The notes under the pieces: generated by a model
Seen by the model: the letters and a program-made list of their open reading frames with translations, nothing else
Told to the model about the DNA's origin: nothing
Database searches by the model: none
Made by a program: the position numbers and the translations under genes
Assembly: GCA_044359885.1 (NCBI GenBank)
Contig: JBIKLI010000158.1
Coordinates: forward strand, 1-9,471
DNA: 9,471 nucleotides
Direction of reading: 5' to 3'
Origin: CAIOSQ01 sp044359885
Lineage (GTDB): Bacteria > Pseudomonadota > Alphaproteobacteria > CACIAM-22H2
Part shown: in pieces, positions 7,228 to 9,471 of the stretch
Position numbering within the stretch: position 1 is the stretch's first letter
How the letters are laid out: every line of letters begins with the position of its first letter

Positions 7228-7479
7228 ATGGCCGCGCGGGTCGTGCTGACCAGCTCGCTCGCACGGGCTTTCGCGGGCGGTCAATCGGAGCATGTCGTCG
7301 AAGGGCGCGAGATCCGGCATCTCGTTCGCGCCCTCGACGCGCGGTTTCCTGGAATCGCCGCGCGTCTCGAAGAAGGCGCGGCCGTCGCGATCGATGGCGT
7401 CATCCACCAGAACGCCTTCTTCGAGCCGGTGCCCGAGGGCGCCGAGATCTGCTTCATCCCCGCGATCGAGGGCGGCTGA
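7228..7479 (+). CDS. MoaD/ThiS-like ubiquitin-fold protein with C-terminal Gly-Gly
   Basis: Encodes an 83-residue protein with the features of the MoaD/ThiS sulfur-carrier family: a beta-grasp sized domain, the late strand-turn VAIDGVIHQNAFFEPVPEG (53-71), the strand AEICFIPAI, and a terminal EGG (81-83) whose last glycine is the residue activated as thiocarboxylate in MoaD and ThiS. The ATG is preceded by a GGGGG run 7 bases upstream. It starts 22 bases after the hydroxylase large-subunit stop on the same strand, so it is probably in that operon. MoaD supplies sulfur for molybdopterin, so a cofactor role for the adjacent molybdenum enzyme is attractive, but a housekeeping moaD would normally sit with moaE, and no MoaE or E1-like activating enzyme is seen here. 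Protein modification is an alternative role. Confidence 0.85.
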   Translation: MAARVVLTSSLARAFAGGQSEHVVEGREIRHLVRALDARFPGIAARLEEGAAVAIDGVIHQNAFFEPVPEGAEICFIPAIEGG

Positions 7480-7514
7480 CTGCCGGTTCTGGGCCGTCGA
7501 CGGGGCGGCAAACC

Positions 7515-7543
7515 GGTACACAACGCCCGAGGCGGATTGTAAT
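7515..7543 (+). promoter_or_regulatory. Weak candidate promoter for prfC
   Basis: GGTACA (7515-7520), 17 bases, then TGTAAT (7538-7543). The -10 matches consensus at 5 of 6 positions, the -35 at only 3. It lies in the 109-base gap between the MoaD-like gene and prfC and would give a leader of about 40 bases. No terminator hairpin with a T tract separates the two genes, so read-through from the hydroxylase operon is also possible. Confidence 0.3.
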
Positions 7544-7577
7544 GTCCGGCGCCTTCGTGCCGATCTTCGGCGCGGGC

Positions 7578-7581
7578 GGAG
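7578..7581 (+). promoter_or_regulatory. Shine-Dalgarno site that sets the TTG start of prfC
   Basis: GGAG within GGCGGAG lies 7 bases upstream of the TTG at 7589. No in-frame ATG or GTG occurs between the end of the MoaD-like gene and the GTPase domain, so this spacing decides in favour of a TTG start. Confidence 0.7.
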
Positions 7582-7588
7582 CCCCCAG

Positions 7589-9190
7589 TTGCCCAGCGAA
7601 CAGCCCCTTCCGACCGCCGTTACCGAGACGCTTCGTGCGCCGCGCCGGACATTCGCGATCATCTCGCACCCCGACGCCGGCAAGACGACGCTGACGGAGA
7701 AGCTTCTGCTGCATGCCGGGGCGATCCGTCTGGCGGGACATGTCCGGGCCCGCGGCGAAGGTCGCCGCACGCAGTCGGACTGGATGGCGATCGAACGCGC
7801 GCGCGGCATCTCGGTCTCCAGTTCGGTGATGACCTTCGAGTACCGCAACCTCGTCTTCAACCTGCTCGACACGCCGGGTCACGAGGATTTCAGCGAGGAC
7901 ACGTACCGGACGCTGACTGCGGTCGATTCCGCGGTGATGGTGATCGACGCCGCCAAGGGCATCGAAAGCCAGACCCGCAAGCTGTTCGAAGTGTGCCGCC
8001 TGCGCGACGTGCCGATCGTCACCTTCGTGAACAAGGTCGATCGCGAGGGGCGCGAGCCATTCGAACTCCTGGACGAGATCAATGCGACGCTGGCACTGGA
8101 CGTCGCCCCCGTGACCTGGCCGGTCGGCATGGGCGGTCGGTTCGTCGGCTGCTACGACCTGCGCGCCAATCGGCTGGTACGGCCGGAATGGGTGCGCGAG
8201 GGCCGCACGGAGGCGTTCGCTGGTGTCGACGATCCGCGTCTCGCCGAGCACGTGCCGCAGGCGTTGCGGGCCGAATTTGCCGAGAGCGCGGGCCTGGCGC
8301 TGGCCGGATATCCTGCGTTCGATGTCGACAGCTACCGCGCGGGCCACCTGACGCCGGTCGTCTTCGGCACGGCGCTGAAGGAGGTCTGCGTCCGGGAATT
8401 GCTCGACACCCTGGTCGCGTGGGCACCACCGCCCAAGGCCCAGCCGGCGACGCCGAAGCCGGTCGAACCGACGGAGAACGCCGTCACAGGGTTCGTGTTC
8501 AAGGTCCAGGCGAACATGGACCCTAACCATCGCGACCGTGTGGCCTTCATGCGGGTCTGCTCGGGTCGTTTCCGCCGCGGCATGAAGCTGCGGCAGGCGG
8601 CCACCGGCAAGACGATCGCCATCAACGCGCCGATCTTTTTCTTCGCGCGCGAGCGCGAGGTCGTCGACGAGGCCTGGCCGGGCGACATCATCGGGATCCC
8701 CAACCATGGTGTGCTGCGGGTCGGCGACACGCTGACCGAGGGCGCCGACCTGCGCTTCACGGGGCTGCCGAATTTCGCGCCGGAGATCCTGCGGCGCGTA
8801 AGGCTGCAGGACCCGATCCGTGCCAAGCAGATGCGCCGGGCGCTGGAAGATCTGGCCGAGGAAGGCGTTGCGCAGATCTTCCGGCCCATCCAGGGGTCGG
8901 ACTGGATCGTCGGCGTTGTCGGCGCGCTGCAGCTGGACGTCCTGCGTTCGCGAATCGAGACCGAGTACAAGGTCGCGATCGCCTTCGAGCCGGCGCCGTT
9001 CGAGACGGCGCGCTGGGCCAGTTCGGCCGATCCAGCGGCTCTCAAGGCCTTTGTCGCCGCTCATCCGTTCGCCGTCGCCGAGGACCGCGACGGCATTCCG
9101 GTCTTTCTGGCGCGCAATTCCTGGGATCTGCAGCGAACGGCCCAGGACAATCCTGCCATCCGTTTCGGTGCCACGCGCGAACGCGCCTGA
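7589..9190 (+). CDS. prfC: Peptide chain release factor 3 (RF3), translational GTPase
   Basis: Encodes a 533-residue cytoplasmic GTPase that recycles RF1/RF2 from the ribosome after peptide release. GTPase motifs are complete: the P-loop SHPDAGKTT (26-34), the switch I region ERARGISVSSSVMTFEY (69-85), DTPGHEDF (94-101) and NKVD (148-151). RF3-specific sequence follows: VTWPVGMGGRFVGCYDL (175-191), FGTALKEVCVRELLD (259-273), FVFKVQANMDPNHRDRVAFM (302-321), RFRRGMKL, and the C-terminal DWIVGVVGALQLDVLRSRI (438-456). This pattern separates it from EF-G. Length is close to the 529 residues of the E. coli protein. The start is a TTG with good Shine-Dalgarno spacing; longer readings upstream would overlap the MoaD-like gene. 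It follows that gene by 109 bases on the same strand, and is itself followed by a hairpin and a strong promoter. Confidence 0.95.
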   Translation: MPSEQPLPTAVTETLRAPRRTFAIISHPDAGKTTLTEKLLLHAGAIRLAGHVRARGEGRRTQSDWMAIERARGISVSSSVMTFEYRNLVFNLLDTPGHEDFSEDTYRTLTAVDSAVMVIDAAKGIESQTRKLFEVCRLRDVPIVTFVNKVDREGREPFELLDEINATLALDVAPVTWPVGMGGRFVGCYDLRANRLVRPEWVREGRTEAFAGVDDPRLAEHVPQALRAEFAESAGLALAGYPAFDVDSYRAGHLTPVVFGTALKEVCVRELLDTLVAWAPPPKAQPATPKPVEPTENAVTGFVFKVQANMDPNHRDRVAFMRVCSGRFRRGMKLRQAATGKTIAINAPIFFFAREREVVDEAWPGDIIGIPNHGVLRVGDTLTEGADLRFTGLPNFAPEILRRVRLQDPIRAKQMRRALEDLAEEGVAQIFRPIQGSDWIVGVVGALQLDVLRSRIETEYKVAIAFEPAPFETARWASSADPAALKAFVAAHPFAVAEDRDGIPVFLARNSWDLQRTAQDNPAIRFGATRERA

Positions 9191-9325
9191 TCAGGACGCG
9201 TCGCGAGTCGGCCTGACATGCCTGAACGTGGGTCGCAGCCGCCTGGGTCCATGCGTCGTCCGATGGCGCGCGGCCTACCACGGTTTGTCGTTCTCTCCAG
9301 CAAATCAACGAGATGTAGAGGCTCG

Positions 9326-9354
9326 AAAAAAAACTGCCGCAGGGCAGAGGTTTT
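9326..9354. terminator. Hairpin with A and T tracts, bidirectional terminator candidate
   Basis: Eight As (9326-9333), then CTGCC (9334-9338), loop GCAG, GGCAG (9343-9347), three bases, and four Ts (9351-9354). Read on the minus strand this is a textbook short intrinsic terminator: a 5-bp GC stem followed directly by eight Ts. Read on the plus strand the T tract is shorter and set off by AGG, so termination of prfC, 136 bases upstream, would be weaker. The A tract also sits where a distal UP element of the following promoter would lie, so the site may serve both ends. Confidence 0.5.
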
Positions 9355-9355
9355 C

Positions 9356-9384
9356 TTGACTCGCTTCGGCACGGGTCGTATACA
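9356..9384 (+). promoter_or_regulatory. Near-consensus sigma70-type promoter, probably of an rRNA operon
   Basis: TTGACT (9356-9361) and TATACA (9379-9384) separated by exactly 17 bases: 5 of 6 matches for each hexamer, by far the best promoter in the window. TTTTC abuts the -35 and an A tract lies further upstream, as in UP-element promoters. Predicted transcription start is about 9391. No start codon with an open frame of convincing coding character follows; the downstream bases look like a ribosomal RNA leader, so an rRNA operon promoter is the favoured reading. Confidence 0.75.
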
Positions 9385-9442
9385 GCGCGCCCTTGCGACG
9401 GGTTGCGGCGGAGAGCCGGGGCGGGTCGCTGGGGCGCTGTAT
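9380..9442. repeat. 9-bp inverted repeat spanning the -10 box and leader
   Basis: ATACAGCGC (9380-9388) and GCGCTGTAT (9434-9442) are perfect reverse complements separated by 45 bases. The left arm overlaps the -10 hexamer TATACA and ends just before the predicted transcription start, so the pair would not form in the RNA from this promoter. It could be a paired DNA-binding site, or chance. Confidence 0.45.
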
Positions 9443-9471
9443 GACAAGTGAACGGAGAAAGGGATACGCGG
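9391..9471 (+). other. Untranslated leader, probably upstream of a 16S rRNA gene
   Basis: The 81 bases after the predicted start site are GC-rich and end in GACAAGTGAACGGAGAAAGG and GATACGCGG (9443-9471). From memory, alphaproteobacterial rRNA leaders carry a similar purine-rich block (of the form GACAAGTGAA...GAAAGAGAAACGTGG) shortly before the mature 16S end. An antitermination element could lie here, but I cannot point to a clear boxA consensus. The mature 16S sequence itself is not in the window, so the assignment is an inference. Confidence 0.5.

Noticed and set aside
7454..9064. A 536-residue minus-strand open frame antisense to prfC
   Set aside because: Same shadow effect; the sense strand encodes a complete RF3 with all GTPase motifs.
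9186..9195. Palindrome CCTGATCAGG across the prfC stop codon as a terminator or operator
   Set aside because: Without a loop or T tract, and only 10 bases long; not distinguishable from chance.
9218..9451. A 77-residue plus-strand open frame after prfC
   Set aside because: It runs through the terminator hairpin and the strong promoter, lacks a ribosome binding site, and has no recognisable domain.

Overview
The window is high-GC, densely packed bacterial DNA with 4-bp ATGA gene overlaps and GTG/TTG starts. Together with a ribosomal-RNA-like promoter and leader at the right edge, it reads like an alphaproteobacterial chromosome (Rhizobiales or Rhodospirillales type). That placement is an inference from gene content and style; no ribosomal RNA gene lies inside the window to confirm it.

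Left block (1-2863, minus strand): the start of an Mrp/Mnh-type multisubunit cation/proton antiporter operon, mrpA-mrpB-mrpC, running off the left edge. The genes are tightly coupled: mrpA and mrpB overlap by 4 bp, and mrpC starts 3 bp after mrpB. MrpA and MrpB are separate proteins here, not the fused MrpA' known from several proteobacteria.

Middle block (3032-7479): a small antibiotic-biosynthesis-monooxygenase (ABM) fold protein on the minus strand is divergent from a plus-strand operon. That operon encodes a three-subunit molybdenum hydroxylase of the xanthine dehydrogenase/CO dehydrogenase family, in the order FAD subunit, [2Fe-2S] subunit, molybdopterin subunit. It is followed 22 bp later by a small MoaD/ThiS-like protein ending in Gly-Gly. 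The 197-bp divergent spacer carries several inverted repeats. The large subunit keeps the cofactor-binding motifs and the catalytic Glu, but lacks the active-site loop of form I CO dehydrogenase (AYRCSFR) and the usual QGQG-type loop. Its substrate is therefore unknown. The combination of an orphan hydroxylase, a dedicated ubiquitin-like sulfur-carrier candidate and a divergent ABM protein is the least explained part of the window.

Right block (7589-9471): prfC (peptide chain release factor 3) starting at TTG, then a hairpin with an A/T tract on each side. This leads directly into a near-consensus sigma70-type promoter (TTGACT-17-TATACA) and an untranslated leader that resembles the region upstream of 16S rRNA in alphaproteobacteria. 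An rRNA operon probably begins just beyond the right edge.

No CRISPR array, insertion sequence, prophage gene or tRNA was seen. No stretch longer than 300 bases lacks an assigned feature.
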